Below, in pieces: positions 38,566-48,073 of a stretch of 64,000 nucleotides of DNA; within the stretch, counting starts at the first letter, position 1, and each line of letters starts with the position of its first letter. Source of the DNA: Rossellomorea marisflavi (GTDB taxonomy: Bacteria > Bacillota > Bacilli > Bacillales > Bacillaceae_B); contig CP033051.1 of assembly GCA_003667865.1 (NCBI GenBank), positions 1,633,501-1,697,500 of the forward strand, read 5' to 3'. Position numbers and translations under genes: made by a program. The notes beneath the pieces are model-generated. The model was not told the DNA's origin. It saw only the letters and a list, made by a program, of their open reading frames with translations, and ran no database searches.

Positions 38566-39627
38566 ATGAGGTGGAAAGGGTTATTAACAGAATATCAAGA
38601 GTATTTACCAATCGAATCACATACACCATTACTCAGTCTACACGAAGGCAACACTCCTTTAGTGAAGCTAGATAAGCTAAGTAGAGAATGGGGAATTGAG
38701 CTCTATGTAAAAATTGAAGGGGCAAATCCTACAGGTTCCTTTAAGGACAGGGGGATGGTTCTGGCTGTAGCGAAGGCGGTAGAAGCAGGGAGTGAAACGG
38801 TTATTTGTGCTTCTACAGGAAATACATCTGCATCAGCCGCTGCTTATGCTGCCAGAGCAGGGATCCGTTGCATTGTGGTCATTCCTGAAGGCAAAATTGC
38901 CCAAGGTAAGCTTGCTCAAGCGGTTATGTATGGAGCTGAGGTTATCTCTATTGAAGGGAATTTCGATGAAGCATTAAAGATCGTTAGAAAGATTAGTGAA
39001 GAGTCCAATATTACCTTAGTGAACTCGGTGAATCCTTTTAGAATTGAAGGGCAAAAAACAGCTTCGTTTGAGATTTGTGACCAGCTTGGAGTCTCTCCAG
39101 ATATTCTGGCATTACCAGTTGGAAATGCAGGAAATATATCGGCTTATTGGAAAGGATTTAAGGAGTATAGTGCTGGTGGAAAATACACACTTCCACGAAT
39201 GTTTGGCTTTGAAGCTGAAGGTGCTGCTGCTATTGTTCATAAGCGCGTGTTTCCAAGTCCTGAAACCATTGCTACAGCGATTCGAATTGGAAACCCAGCC
39301 AGCTGGAAGTTAGCTGTTCAGGCATTGGAAGAATCGAATGGTCATATTGGAGAGGTTTCTGACGACGAAATCCTTGCTGCTTATCAATTGGTAGCGAAAA
39401 AAGAGGGGATTTTTGCTGAACCGGCCTCTTGTGCTTCCATTGCTGGAATCAAAAAAAGTCTAGATCAAGGACGAATTCAACAAGGAACTAAAATTGTGGC
39501 AGTTCTTACTGGGAATGGATTAAAGGACCCAGTAACAGCGATTGAATACAGTTCAATCAAAGAAACGAAGCTCCCAAATGATTTTGAAACTGTAAAAGAG
39601 TTTGTGCAAGGATCTGTTCGCGTATGA
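38566..39627 (+). CDS. thrC: Threonine synthase
   Basis: A 353-residue PLP enzyme converting phosphohomoserine to threonine. Motifs: [13 protein letters not shown], the PLP lysine in [33 protein letters not shown] and [16 protein letters not shown]. Length fits the short (Bacillus) form. Its TGA overlaps the thrB start (ATGA). Confidence 0.95.
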   Translation: MRWKGLLTEYQEYLPIESHTPLLSLHEGNTPLVKLDKLSREWGIELYVKIEGANPTGSFKDRGMVLAVAKAVEAGSETVICASTGNTSASAAAYAARAGIRCIVVIPEGKIAQGKLAQAVMYGAEVISIEGNFDEALKIVRKISEESNITLVNSVNPFRIEGQKTASFEICDQLGVSPDILALPVGNAGNISAYWKGFKEYSAGGKYTLPRMFGFEAEGAAAIVHKRVFPSPETIATAIRIGNPASWKLAVQALEESNGHIGEVSDDEILAAYQLVAKKEGIFAEPASCASIAGIKKSLDQGRIQQGTKIVAVLTGNGLKDPVTAIEYSSIKETKLPNDFETVKEFVQGSVRV

Positions 39628-40532
39628 TGATTACAGTTCCAGCAAGCACTGCAAATTTAGGTGCTGGCTTTGATTCAATTGGTTTAGCGTTATCCTTATA
39701 TTTAACCGTTGAAGTAGATGAGCATGATACTTGGGAGGTTCATGCTGCTAGTGAAAATTTGCGCTTTCTACCAAGAGACGAATCTCACTTTATTGTTCAA
39801 GTAGCGAAGAAAGTAGCAGAACGATACAGGAAGGAGCTTCAGCCTAGTCGGCTTGTTATAAGTAGTGATATTCCATTAGCAAGAGGCTTGGGCTCAAGTG
39901 CTGCAGCTGTTGTGGCAGGAATTGAACTAGCCGATCAATTGGGTTCACTAGGATTAACAAATAAGGAGAAATTGGTTCTAGCAACGGAGTTTGAAGGTCA
40001 TCCTGACAATGTAGGGGCGGCCATATATGGTGGACTTATTATCAGCTGTTGGGACGAGGGAGAGGTTCAAATCGTTTCCTCGCCGTTTGTACCTATGGAC
40101 ATTGTGGCAGTAATTCCACCTGATAAGCTTGAAACAGCAACAGCAAGAAATGTTTTACCAGCAAGCTTACCATTTCCTGAAGCAGTTCTTGCGGGAGCGA
40201 TTTCAAGTGTGCTTGTTGCAGCACTACTTCAGGAAAAATGGGAGCTTGTCGGAGAGATGATGAAGCGCGACCGCTATCATCAGCCATATCGAAAGCATTT
40301 AATTCCACACTACAGCGAAATTGAATCAGCTGCTATAGAGCACGGCGCCTTTGGTGTTGCACTTAGTGGAGCAGGACCAACCATTGCTTGCTTTGTAGAA
40401 AAATCTAAAAGCACGATCCTACATCAAGAATTAAAAGGATTTCTGCCACACAAACAAGTGTTACACCTATCAATAGACTCCAAAGGTGTTCAACTAAATA
40501 ACCAAAGTAAGGTCCGTCCCTCTTCTATTTAA
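39624..40532 (+). CDS. thrB: Homoserine kinase
   Basis: A 302-residue GHMP kinase: [20 protein letters not shown] at the start, the ATP loop [16 protein letters not shown], and the C-terminal [17 protein letters not shown]. It phosphorylates homoserine for ThrC. The last codons lie in a hairpin made of GGTCCGTCCC/GGGACGGACC, so the gene end doubles as the terminator stem. Last gene of hom-thrC-thrB. Confidence 0.95.
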   Translation: MMITVPASTANLGAGFDSIGLALSLYLTVEVDEHDTWEVHAASENLRFLPRDESHFIVQVAKKVAERYRKELQPSRLVISSDIPLARGLGSSAAAVVAGIELADQLGSLGLTNKEKLVLATEFEGHPDNVGAAIYGGLIISCWDEGEVQIVSSPFVPMDIVAVIPPDKLETATARNVLPASLPFPEAVLAGAISSVLVAALLQEKWELVGEMMKRDRYHQPYRKHLIPHYSEIESAAIEHGAFGVALSGAGPTIACFVEKSKSTILHQELKGFLPHKQVLHLSIDSKGVQLNNQSKVRPSSI

Positions 40533-40549
40533 GGGACGGACCTTGTTTT
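40509..40549 (+). terminator. hom-thr terminator built from the GGGACGGACC motif
   Basis: AAGGTCCGTCCCT (40509-40521) pairs with AGGGACGGACCTT (40532-40544), then GTTTTT. Confidence 0.85.
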
Positions 40550-40617
40550 TGTATTTATGATATTTTAGGACTTTCTGATGCAGACTAAAGATACAGTATA
40601 ATGTTAGGATGGTACAA

Positions 40618-41940
40618 ATGGAACGAGCAAAAACGATTGCTGTAAAAATTACAGTCACCTATATTGTCATTGGAGTAGTTTGGATTCTGCTGTCAGATGC
40701 TCTCTCGATTGTTTTTTCAGAAGGCAATCTTACGCTATACATATTTTATCAGCGTTATAAAGGTTGGCTTTTTATTATGATCACAGGGGTTGTTCTTTAT
40801 TTTATGGTTCAAAAACGAACACATCGGTTGGTTGGATTTGCCGACGAGCTTCAGTACAAAGAACAACAGCTCTTGGACAGCAAGCAGCATTATAAATCTT
40901 TGTTTGCCAATAATCCAGATGGTGTTTTTGAGTTTAACCATCAAGGGGAGGTTGTAAATCTTAACCCTGCAGCAGAGGAAATTCTAGGATATCGTTCATA
41001 TGAGGTAGAAGGATTGGATCTTCTACGCTTAATTGCCGATGATGATGTGCCTAAGCTTGATAAATATTTTCGTGAAGCCGTAAAAGGACGCTCATCCAAA
41101 TTTGAAGCGAAGCTTAATTGGAAAAAAGGAAATAAAATTCTACGCTGTTCGTTAGTTCCTATTATTGTCCAGAATGAAGTCACAGGTGTTTTCGTCATAG
41201 CAAGAGATATTACACAGCAGCTAAAAGATGAAGAGCTGATGATATCGAATGAGAAACAATCCATTATAGGTCAGCTGGCAGCAGCCATTGCACATGAAAT
41301 CAGAAATCCTCTTACTTCATTAAAAGGGTTTGTCCAATTAATGCAGACTACGAAGAATGTGGAGAATGAACATTTAGAAATTATGGAATCAGAAATTGAA
41401 AGAATTAATGAAATAACAACAGAAATGCTGATACTCGGAAAAAAGCAAGACCTCCCATATAAACAAGAGAATCTCTTTGAAATTGTACGACAAGTACTGA
41501 TCTTAATGAATGCACAAGCCAATCTAAATAATGTTACGATACAATTTGAGCCAAAAACGGAGAAGGAACTGATTATCTATGGGGAAGCAAATCATTTAAA
41601 ACAAGTATTTATCAATATTATTAAGAATGCTGTAGAAGCCATCAGTGGTAAGGTAAACGGAACCATCGTGGTAGAGGTTACAAAGAACAGAAATGAAGCG
41701 ATTGTTGCTGTAAAGGATAATGGTGTTGGAATGGATGCCGAAAGAATTCAACATCTAGGAGAGCCTTATTTTTCCACAAAGGAACGAGGAACTGGACTTG
41801 GGCTTACAGTTACGAAGAAAATAATTGAACGGCATAAAGGAAGTATTCAGTTTAAAAGTAGAAAAGATATCGGAACAGAGGTTACAATAAGACTACCGTT
41901 GCTAAAAGTAGAAACTATAGGTACAGATAGAAAGGATTAA
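40618..41940 (+). CDS. PAS sensor histidine kinase with two membrane segments, sporulation-kinase-like
   Basis: About 440 residues. Two N-terminal membrane segments (about 10-70), a short linker helix, one PAS domain (about 93-200; NNPDGVFEFNHQGEVVNLNP), HisKA with AIAHEIRNPLTSLKGFVQLM and HATPase_c (NIIKNAVEAI, DNGVGM, GTGLGL). The H-box is of the KinA-KinE type and there is no cognate response regulator. ATG 40618 has AGGATGG five bases upstream; ATG 40609 is the alternative. A TATAAT at 40597-40602 lies very close, so the leader would be very short. The helicase gene starts 3 bases after the stop. Confidence 0.85.
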   Translation: MERAKTIAVKITVTYIVIGVVWILLSDALSIVFSEGNLTLYIFYQRYKGWLFIMITGVVLYFMVQKRTHRLVGFADELQYKEQQLLDSKQHYKSLFANNPDGVFEFNHQGEVVNLNPAAEEILGYRSYEVEGLDLLRLIADDDVPKLDKYFREAVKGRSSKFEAKLNWKKGNKILRCSLVPIIVQNEVTGVFVIARDITQQLKDEELMISNEKQSIIGQLAAAIAHEIRNPLTSLKGFVQLMQTTKNVENEHLEIMESEIERINEITTEMLILGKKQDLPYKQENLFEIVRQVLILMNAQANLNNVTIQFEPKTEKELIIYGEANHLKQVFINIIKNAVEAISGKVNGTIVVEVTKNRNEAIVAVKDNGVGMDAERIQHLGEPYFSTKERGTGLGLTVTKKIIERHKGSIQFKSRKDIGTEVTIRLPLLKVETIGTDRKD

Positions 41941-41943
41941 TAT

Positions 41944-43080
41944 ATGGATACAAAACAAATTGATGTTCAAGCATTTCAACCGTTTATTCAAAATAACTGG
42001 AACGAATCAGGATTTGAAGCATTCACACCCGTTCAACACACGGTGCTCCCAACCATTTTAGAAGGCAAGGATGTTATCTGTGAATCACCAACAGGGACAG
42101 GGAAAACATTAGCATACCTTCTTCCGATTATTGAAAAGGTTGACCCTAGCCGAAAACAAGCACAAGCCATTATTTTGGCTCCTTCAAGAGAGCTTGTTAT
42201 GCAAATTCACCAAGAGGTACAAAAGTGGACAAAAGGGAGCGACATTGTAAGTGCTGCCTTTATTGGTGGTGCAAACATAAAGAAGCAGGTTGAGAAGCTG
42301 AAAAAGAAACCACATATAATTGTTGGTTCTTCAGGAAGAATTATAGAACTAATGAAACTGAAGAAATTGAAAATGCATGAGGTTAAAACCATTGTTGTCG
42401 ATGAATTTGATATTATGACTTCTGCTGAACATATTCGAGAAGTAAGAGAAGTGGTAAAGGCAACATTAAAGGAAAGACAGGTCCTATTCTTCTCAGCAAC
42501 CCTTTCTGAACAAACAGAAACAGTAGCGAAAGAACTAATGGCCCCTAGCTACGATATTGTAAAAATTGATCCTGAATTACAAGAGGGTACCATTCATCAC
42601 ACATTTATTTATAGTGAACTCCGAGACAAAATGGACCTTTTAAGAAAACTTGCTCATCTGAAAAACAGTCGAACACTCGTCTTCTTTAATAAGCTCGATA
42701 CACTCTCGGAGGCAGAAGAAAAATTAAAATATAAAGGTGTAGAACTAGAAGTTCTTGCAGGTGAATCGAAAAAATTGGAGAGACAGCATTCATTAGAGCG
42801 ATTCCGTTTAGGTAAGGTTAACATCCTACTAACGACAGATGTTGCTGCAAGAGGTCTCGACATTCAAGGTGTAACACATGTGGTTCACTTTGATTTTCCA
42901 TCAGACACAAATCAATATATCCACCGTTCTGGACGTACTGGAAGAATGGGTGCAGAAGGAACCGTTATCTCTATCGTAACAAAAAGAGAACTAAGTTTTC
43001 TCGAAAAATTAAGCGCGGAGCTTAATCTATCATTTAAGGAAGTATCGCTGCGTGCGGAACAATTGATTGAAAAAGAATGA
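41944..43080 (+). CDS. yfmL: DEAD-box RNA helicase, YfmL-like (DEFD variant)
   Basis: A 378-residue SF2 helicase core with no long C-terminal extension. Q-motif FTPVQHTVLP, Walker A ESPTGTGKT, motif Ib/II region with DEFD in place of DEAD (VVDEFDIM), motif III FFSATL, motif V TTDVAARGLD and motif VI HRSGRTGRMG. Length and the DEFD variant fit Bacillus YfmL, which acts in ribosome assembly and cold growth (family knowledge). It is probably co-transcribed with the kinase upstream; its terminator is at 43113-43158. Confidence 0.85.
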   Translation: MDTKQIDVQAFQPFIQNNWNESGFEAFTPVQHTVLPTILEGKDVICESPTGTGKTLAYLLPIIEKVDPSRKQAQAIILAPSRELVMQIHQEVQKWTKGSDIVSAAFIGGANIKKQVEKLKKKPHIIVGSSGRIIELMKLKKLKMHEVKTIVVDEFDIMTSAEHIREVREVVKATLKERQVLFFSATLSEQTETVAKELMAPSYDIVKIDPELQEGTIHHTFIYSELRDKMDLLRKLAHLKNSRTLVFFNKLDTLSEAEEKLKYKGVELEVLAGESKKLERQHSLERFRLGKVNILLTTDVAARGLDIQGVTHVVHFDFPSDTNQYIHRSGRTGRMGAEGTVISIVTKRELSFLEKLSAELNLSFKEVSLRAEQLIEKE

Positions 43081-43112
43081 CGATTATTGGACTGCTAAGT
43101 AGAGTCAATGAA

Positions 43113-43158
43113 GGAGACTTGAACGAAACCCATTCAAGTCTCCAATTGATTTTATTTT
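43113..43158 (+). terminator. Terminator after yfmL
   Basis: Perfect 11-bp stem GGAGACTTGAA/TTCAAGTCTCC, followed by a T-rich tail (TTGATTTTATTTTG). Confidence 0.75.
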
Positions 43159-43301
43159 GCAGTCTTTATTTAGAATGTAACGAGTTGGCACTTAATTTAT
43201 TTTATTAATCATAGTGCAATGGAACAACATTATGACATATACAAATCAAGTAGAAAAAGCAAACAAGAATTATAATTTAATCCTTTAGCGTGAAGAAGGG
43301 A

Positions 43302-43326
43302 AGTATTATTCGACTGTCGAATAATA
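43302..43326. promoter_or_regulatory. Perfect 25-bp palindrome upstream of amidase gene
   Basis: GTATTATTCGAC-T-GTCGAATAATAC: 12-bp arms around one base, ending 38 bases before the amidase ATG. There is no T-run after it, so it fits an operator or a leader hairpin better than a terminator. Confidence 0.6.
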
Positions 43327-43364
43327 CAAAAGAAGATTAATTTAAGTAAGAAGGGAACATTGAG

Positions 43365-44834
43365 ATGCTTAATCCAAAATTAGATTCGTTATATAAAGAT
43401 TGGTTAGTAGAAGCGACAATTACAGAGATTCAAGAAAAGATAACAGCACAGGAACTGACTTCTGAGGAACTGGTGTTAATGTATCTAGCTCGCATTGCTG
43501 AGTTTGATCAGGCTGGTTCCAAAATCAATTCGATTATTGAAGTGAATCCAGAAGCATTACATATTGCAAAAGCTCTAGACTTTGAACGTGAAACAAAAGG
43601 CTCTAGAGGTCCTTTACATGGAATTCCCGTCATTATAAAAGATAACATCGACACCGCAGACAAGATGCATACAAGTGCAGGTTCCTTGGCATTAGCAGAA
43701 TCATACGCAAAGAAGGATGCCTTTTTAGTTAAAAAGCTTCGCGAAGCAGGAGCTATTATTATTGCAAAAGCAAACCTAACAGAATGGGCAAATTTTATGG
43801 CAGAAAATATGCCAACTGGATATAGCTCAAGAGGTGGGCAGGTCATGAATCCATACGGACCAGGAAAGTTCATTGTTGGTGGTTCAAGCTCTGGTTCTGC
43901 TGCTGCTATTGCTTCTAACTTCGCTACTGTTTCAGTCGGAACAGAAACATCTGGTTCTATATTAAGTCCAGCAAGTCAAAACTCTCTAGTTGGAATCAAG
44001 CCAACTGTCGGACTAATAAGCCGTTCAGGTATTATTCCAATTTCACATACACAGGATACAGCAGGTCCTATGGCTAGAACGGTGCAAGATGCGGCCATAC
44101 TGTTGAATGCTCTTCAAGGTGTGGATAAAGAAGATACCGTAACAGCAAGTAACAATCTAGTGGACATTGATTTTACTGAGTTCCTAAATAACGATGGATT
44201 AAAAGGGAAACGAATTGGAATTGCGCGTGAGGTTTATTTTGACTATCTTCAAGAGGAACAAAAGCCTGTAATGGAAGCCGCAATTGAGAAATTGAAGGAG
44301 CTAGGTGCAGAGGTTGTGGACTCTGTTGTGATCCCGTCAACAAAAGAAGAGTGGGATATTAATGTTCTTTTATATGAGTTTAAAACGGACCTCAATGCGT
44401 ACTTAAAAACAGTTGATGCGTCAATTGGAATCCGTACTCTAGAAGATGTGATTGATTTTAATACAAGAACGGGTGAAAAGGCATTAAAGTTTGAGCAGAA
44501 AATTCTACTCGATTCACAAGAAACCACTGGAAACCTAACAGAACCTGAGTATCTAAATAGCCTACTGAAGGATCAATATTTATCAAAAGAAAACGGTATT
44601 GATGCTGTCTTACAAGAGCATGACCTAGATGCAGTCGTGTTCCCAAATAACTTTGGTGCAATGATTCCAGCTAAAGCAGGGTATCCATCGATTACAGTAC
44701 CGGCAGGCTACACAACAGAAGGTGAGCCTGTTGGAATTACGTTTACATCAGATGCTTACAGTGAGCCGAGCTTACTTGAGATTTCTTATGCATTTGAACA
44801 AGCGACGAAGCATCGTAAACCACCAGTTCTATAA
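43365..44834 (+). CDS. Amidase signature family protein
   Basis: A 489-residue amidase. The Ser-cisSer-Lys triad can be placed: Lys in GIPVIIKDNIDTAD, the Gly/Ser-rich GGSSSGSAAAIAS, and the nucleophile in GTETSGSILSPAS. A conserved LVGIKPTVGLISRSGIIPIS follows. It resembles stand-alone amidases rather than GatA: no gatB or gatC lies nearby. The substrate is unknown. No signal peptide is seen. AAGGGA precedes the ATG; a perfect palindrome lies just upstream. Confidence 0.88.
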   Translation: MLNPKLDSLYKDWLVEATITEIQEKITAQELTSEELVLMYLARIAEFDQAGSKINSIIEVNPEALHIAKALDFERETKGSRGPLHGIPVIIKDNIDTADKMHTSAGSLALAESYAKKDAFLVKKLREAGAIIIAKANLTEWANFMAENMPTGYSSRGGQVMNPYGPGKFIVGGSSSGSAAAIASNFATVSVGTETSGSILSPASQNSLVGIKPTVGLISRSGIIPISHTQDTAGPMARTVQDAAILLNALQGVDKEDTVTASNNLVDIDFTEFLNNDGLKGKRIGIAREVYFDYLQEEQKPVMEAAIEKLKELGAEVVDSVVIPSTKEEWDINVLLYEFKTDLNAYLKTVDASIGIRTLEDVIDFNTRTGEKALKFEQKILLDSQETTGNLTEPEYLNSLLKDQYLSKENGIDAVLQEHDLDAVVFPNNFGAMIPAKAGYPSITVPAGYTTEGEPVGITFTSDAYSEPSLLEISYAFEQATKHRKPPVL

Positions 44835-44847
44835 TAGCAAGTAACGG

Positions 44848-44879
44848 TCCAGGAGCTAGGTACTCTTGGACTTTTTTTG
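44848..44879 (+). terminator. Terminator after amidase gene
   Basis: GTCCAGGAG pairs with CTCTTGGAC, followed by T7. Confidence 0.8.
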
Positions 44880-45019
44880 TTGTGAGTTGTCAGCATCGAT
44901 TGCCTCAAAATTTATAAAAACAATAGACTACTGTAACATTCTATTAAAGTTATAGAATTATAATAATCTCTGTTCGCTTTTTACATAACTCTACAATACT
45001 GTCACAAAGGAGAATGATT

Positions 45020-45862
45020 ATGATTCATTTTAATAATATAAAAGCTGTTGTATTTGATTTAGACGGGACACTATATGAAGATACACATCACTTCACCTAT
45101 TATGCGGAGCAATTAAAAAAGAGAACACCACTCGAATTTCATCAAGCGTTTGAACAAGACTATAAATCAGTTCTAGAAGGGACCCATACACTAAAAATTG
45201 GTCGAGTATATGATGCTGAAAAGGACCTCATTCTTGTACAAGACAATCATGTCGTAAAGGAAGCCTATCGCTGGAATGGAGGACGTCTTTCCTCTGAAGA
45301 AGTAGCAGCACTCTACCCAGAGAAAATATCGTTTGATATGGAAAAAATGTTTAATGTAGGGGACCTTTGGTGGGTGCCAAATTCCATTGGTCGTCATTAT
45401 AGTCTAACATCAGAGGACAGCCATGAAGCATTTATAGATACAAGGGTATATATGACAACACCTCAATTCCAAATGACAAAGGTCGAGCCTTTAAACGAAC
45501 TTTTATATCAATTAAAAGAAAGTATACAACTTGTATTGCTAACAAACAGTCCAGAAGAGGACAGCATGGTCATTATTGAAAAACTAGGCTTACACAATGC
45601 CTTCCATTATAAAATTTTCAACGGCAAAAAGCCTTCCCTAACAAAGGAACGCTTCCTAACAATAAAAGATCATACAGGCGTAAACTTTTACGAAATACTA
45701 AGCATAGGCGACAACTACATCAACGAAATCCAACCAGCAAAAGAACTAGGGTGCGCAACAGTTTTAATCGATCCTCATCAAATCAGTCACGAAGAAGACG
45801 CAGACTACATCGTACCAAACATAGCCGGAGTCGTTCCGATACTGTCTCAGTTAAAGAAGTAG
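45020..45862 (+). CDS. HAD-superfamily hydrolase
   Basis: A 280-residue phosphatase-like protein. HAD motif I is VFDLDGTLYED, motif II is VLLTNSPEED, the motif III lysine is probably in NGKKPSLTKE, and motif IV is ILSIGDNYINEIQPA. A helical cap lies between motifs I and II. The substrate cannot be told. The ATG at 45020 has GGAG seven bases upstream; the ATG at 45014 touches the site. The last 280 bases are unusually rich in A and C on the coding strand. Confidence 0.85.
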   Translation: MIHFNNIKAVVFDLDGTLYEDTHHFTYYAEQLKKRTPLEFHQAFEQDYKSVLEGTHTLKIGRVYDAEKDLILVQDNHVVKEAYRWNGGRLSSEEVAALYPEKISFDMEKMFNVGDLWWVPNSIGRHYSLTSEDSHEAFIDTRVYMTTPQFQMTKVEPLNELLYQLKESIQLVLLTNSPEEDSMVIIEKLGLHNAFHYKIFNGKKPSLTKERFLTIKDHTGVNFYEILSIGDNYINEIQPAKELGCATVLIDPHQISHEEDADYIVPNIAGVVPILSQLKK

Positions 45863-46108
45863 GGATATGGAGACTATGAAAAGGAGAGTAGTGTGGATAC
45901 TCAATGATTAATAGTTTCTTATATGGGAAGTGACTCAATTTTATTGACCTTAGAAATTGAGGAATGAATATATTTATAGGATTGGGCATTCACTTGTTCA
46001 CTTTATAGGAAAGTTAAGTGAAGTTATATATAATTTAAGAGTCTACAACTTTAATTAAAATCAATGTTAAACCAAACTGCTAATAGAATGGAAGGCACCA
46101 TTTAAAAT
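45863..46108. other. Non-coding gap
   Basis: AT-rich DNA between the HAD gene and repeat copy 5; no feature seen. Confidence 0.4.
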
Positions 46109-46418
46109 ACAGAGTTGCTTGGAGCGGAAGGTGCTTGACTCCTACGGGACTAGCGGGTCAGGTGAGACCCCACAGCGAAGCGATGTCTAGCTCCGGCTCG
46201 CAGGGACTAGTGGAATTCACGAAGGAGAGGAAGGTATCGTTCCAGTAGGTACGATACCCAGATAAGTCAACATCGACTCACTCCGTTCGTCGTGTTTCCT
46301 TTATCTCGTGCGGTTCGCTCCAATCCATACGTCCCTAAGCGCTCGCCTCCGCTTTTCGATGAGGAGGCGAGCCGCCCGCCCCGTGGAAAGCAAGCACCTG
46401 GAGCGGAAAGCAACGGAC
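46109..46418 (+). repeat. ~140-bp structured repeat, copy 5, interrupted
   Basis: Left part (acagagttgcttggagcgga to cacagcgaag) and right part (gaggaggcgagc to gcaacggac) match the other copies, but about 175 bases are inserted between them. Confidence 0.85.
46181..46361. mobile_element. MITE-like insertion inside repeat copy 5, CGATG direct repeats
   Basis: CGATG occurs at 46181-46185 and 46357-46361, bounding an insert that starts tctagctccggctcgcaggg and ends cctccgctttt. The insert ends are imperfectly inverted (agcTCCGGCTCGC...AGGGAC against GTCCCT...GCTCGCCTCCGCT). It has no open reading frame and resembles a short repeat common in Bacillus genomes. Confidence 0.6.
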
Positions 46419-46469
46419 TCAATACCCAAATTCCACCCATTTAAAGCACACATTAAAAGTTAATCCAAC

Positions 46470-46502
46470 AAAAAGAGGCACCCACAAAAGGATGCCTCTA
46501 TC
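46470..46502 (-). terminator. Terminator of the MBL-fold hydrolase gene
   Basis: Read on the minus strand, AGAGGCA pairs with TGCCTCT followed by TTTTTG. Confidence 0.75.
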
Positions 46503-46504
46503 AC

Positions 46505-47902
46505 TTACTGCTCTTTCACAGAACCCTTAGAAAGAACATAAACCTTATCATACTCAGGCAATAACTGAACACCATTTCTTGCCTTTAACCTCTCCGGATA
46601 AAAACTATGAAGCGGAATCAACACAGCCGGATCAAGCTCATCAACAATATAACGTAAATGCTGAGGAATCGCATGACCACTCGTACCAACCTCAACTCGT
46701 TCTAAATTTATAGTAGCTAAAATACGCTCTAAATTCTCATAAGCAGGATCAAAAGCCCCTAAAGGAACTCCATTGGAATGCAAATACACACCATCAGTAA
46801 CGTGTAAGTCAAATAACTCTAACGATTGATCGTAAGAATTTTGAACAAAGAATTTACTCGGTTCTAAATTAATATCATGGTAAGAAACGGTGTGAAACTC
46901 CTGAATAAGCTCTTGCTGCCATTCAGGTACTGTCCCGTTCACAATAGATTCTCGAAGCGCTTCTGATTCATAAATAAAGAAATCCTGCTCTTCTAGAATT
47001 TTAAAAGCAATTTCAGCAGTAGCTGCTTCGAACACAACCTTTCTTCCGGATTCTCTTCCTGCTTTTAGAATTCCGTGAATACGGTCAATATTTCTTTGAT
47101 AAATGTTAAAGAATCCAATTCCCTGAGTGGAACGAAGAATTTCGGTCATGCCATCTGCAATCATGGACTCTGTTAAAAGGTCCTCCGGTAACTCCTTTGA
47201 AGCTACCAGTAGCTCTTCTGCTAGCTCTTCTTCACTACGTAATGTTGTTCCTTCCATAATAACAGCATCAAAACCTAAAGCCTTAGCCGACTTAATAAAA
47301 GTTTCCACCCGTTCTGGATGAGCTCCGTGCATGCGTAAGTCTCCGGTGTAGACAATAGCTCCATCTGGAGTTTCAATGTGAAAGGCACAAGCGCCTAATA
47401 CGTCATGATCTAGTTGAAGAGGGGTGATTTTTATAGCTCCAACTGTAAAAGATTGATTGTAATCACAGCTTTGGTAGGTGCGTTCTCCAACAATTCCTTC
47501 TCCAACCTTTTCAAGTGTCGTGTATAAACGAAGGGAGTCTCTGGTCATATAAACGGGAATGGATGAATCAATGAAGCCCATTGCACCCATATGGTCCAAA
47601 TGTAAATGTGAAATGAGTACGGCTGTATTTCCGTTATACTCCTGAGCAGAGCGGATAGAAAGTTGATCTGGCAGCAATTCATGGTTATAAATGCCGTCGA
47701 CAGCTGGAATCAGTCCGAGCTTTAAATAGTCCCGTATGATTGCAGATTTACGAGGTTGAACCTGCCCATCAAAGATATTGGCAGCTGGATTGTATGTAAG
47801 TCCAAAATCAAAAATGACACGGGAGTCCTCGTATTGTAAGGCAATTATCGTACCACCTATCGTACGAAGACCTCCGTAAAAGGTAAGAGTTGTTTTACTC
47901 AT
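46505..47902 (-). CDS. Metallo-beta-lactamase-fold hydrolase (RNase J-like)
   Basis: A 465-residue protein with the dinuclear metal motif HLHLDHMG, a second histidine in QLDHDVLGACAFHI, the aspartate in YTGDLRMHGAHPE, and a C-terminal histidine in VGTSGHAIPQHL followed by IPLHSFYPERL. The arrangement is that of the beta-CASP/RNase J-like branch (GTSGHA box). The N-terminus (TLTFYGGLRTIGGTIIAL) also fits. RNA or another phosphodiester is a reasonable substrate guess; no partner genes confirm it. The 3' end of the gene lies in A/C-rich plus-strand DNA next to repeat copy 5. Confidence 0.8.
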   Translation of the reverse strand: MSKTTLTFYGGLRTIGGTIIALQYEDSRVIFDFGLTYNPAANIFDGQVQPRKSAIIRDYLKLGLIPAVDGIYNHELLPDQLSIRSAQEYNGNTAVLISHLHLDHMGAMGFIDSSIPVYMTRDSLRLYTTLEKVGEGIVGERTYQSCDYNQSFTVGAIKITPLQLDHDVLGACAFHIETPDGAIVYTGDLRMHGAHPERVETFIKSAKALGFDAVIMEGTTLRSEEELAEELLVASKELPEDLLTESMIADGMTEILRSTQGIGFFNIYQRNIDRIHGILKAGRESGRKVVFEAATAEIAFKILEEQDFFIYESEALRESIVNGTVPEWQQELIQEFHTVSYHDINLEPSKFFVQNSYDQSLELFDLHVTDGVYLHSNGVPLGAFDPAYENLERILATINLERVEVGTSGHAIPQHLRYIVDELDPAVLIPLHSFYPERLKARNGVQLLPEYDKVYVLSKGSVKEQ

Positions 47903-48016
47903 TTAGTAGTCTCCTTTAGTTGAATGTATCGTATGGTATATATTTTACTGATTTTAATCTATTCATGACCAAGTAACATCATGTTTTAGAGAGTAATTGA
48001 TTCATACACATCTTGT

Positions 48017-48060
48017 TAAAAAAGAAGGAACCCGTAGAAACAGGCTCCCCTTATAAATAT
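48017..48060 (-). terminator. Probable terminator of the ABC importer operon
   Basis: On the minus strand GGGGAGCCTG pairs imperfectly with CGGGTTCC, followed by TTCTTTTTT. Confidence 0.55.
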
Positions 48061-48073
48061 AAAGATAAGCTAT

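Noticed and set aside
40597..40620. Leaderless transcript for the third kinase
   Set aside because: TATAAT is very close to the start, but the -35 is poor and AGGATGG before ATG 40618 offers a normal start.
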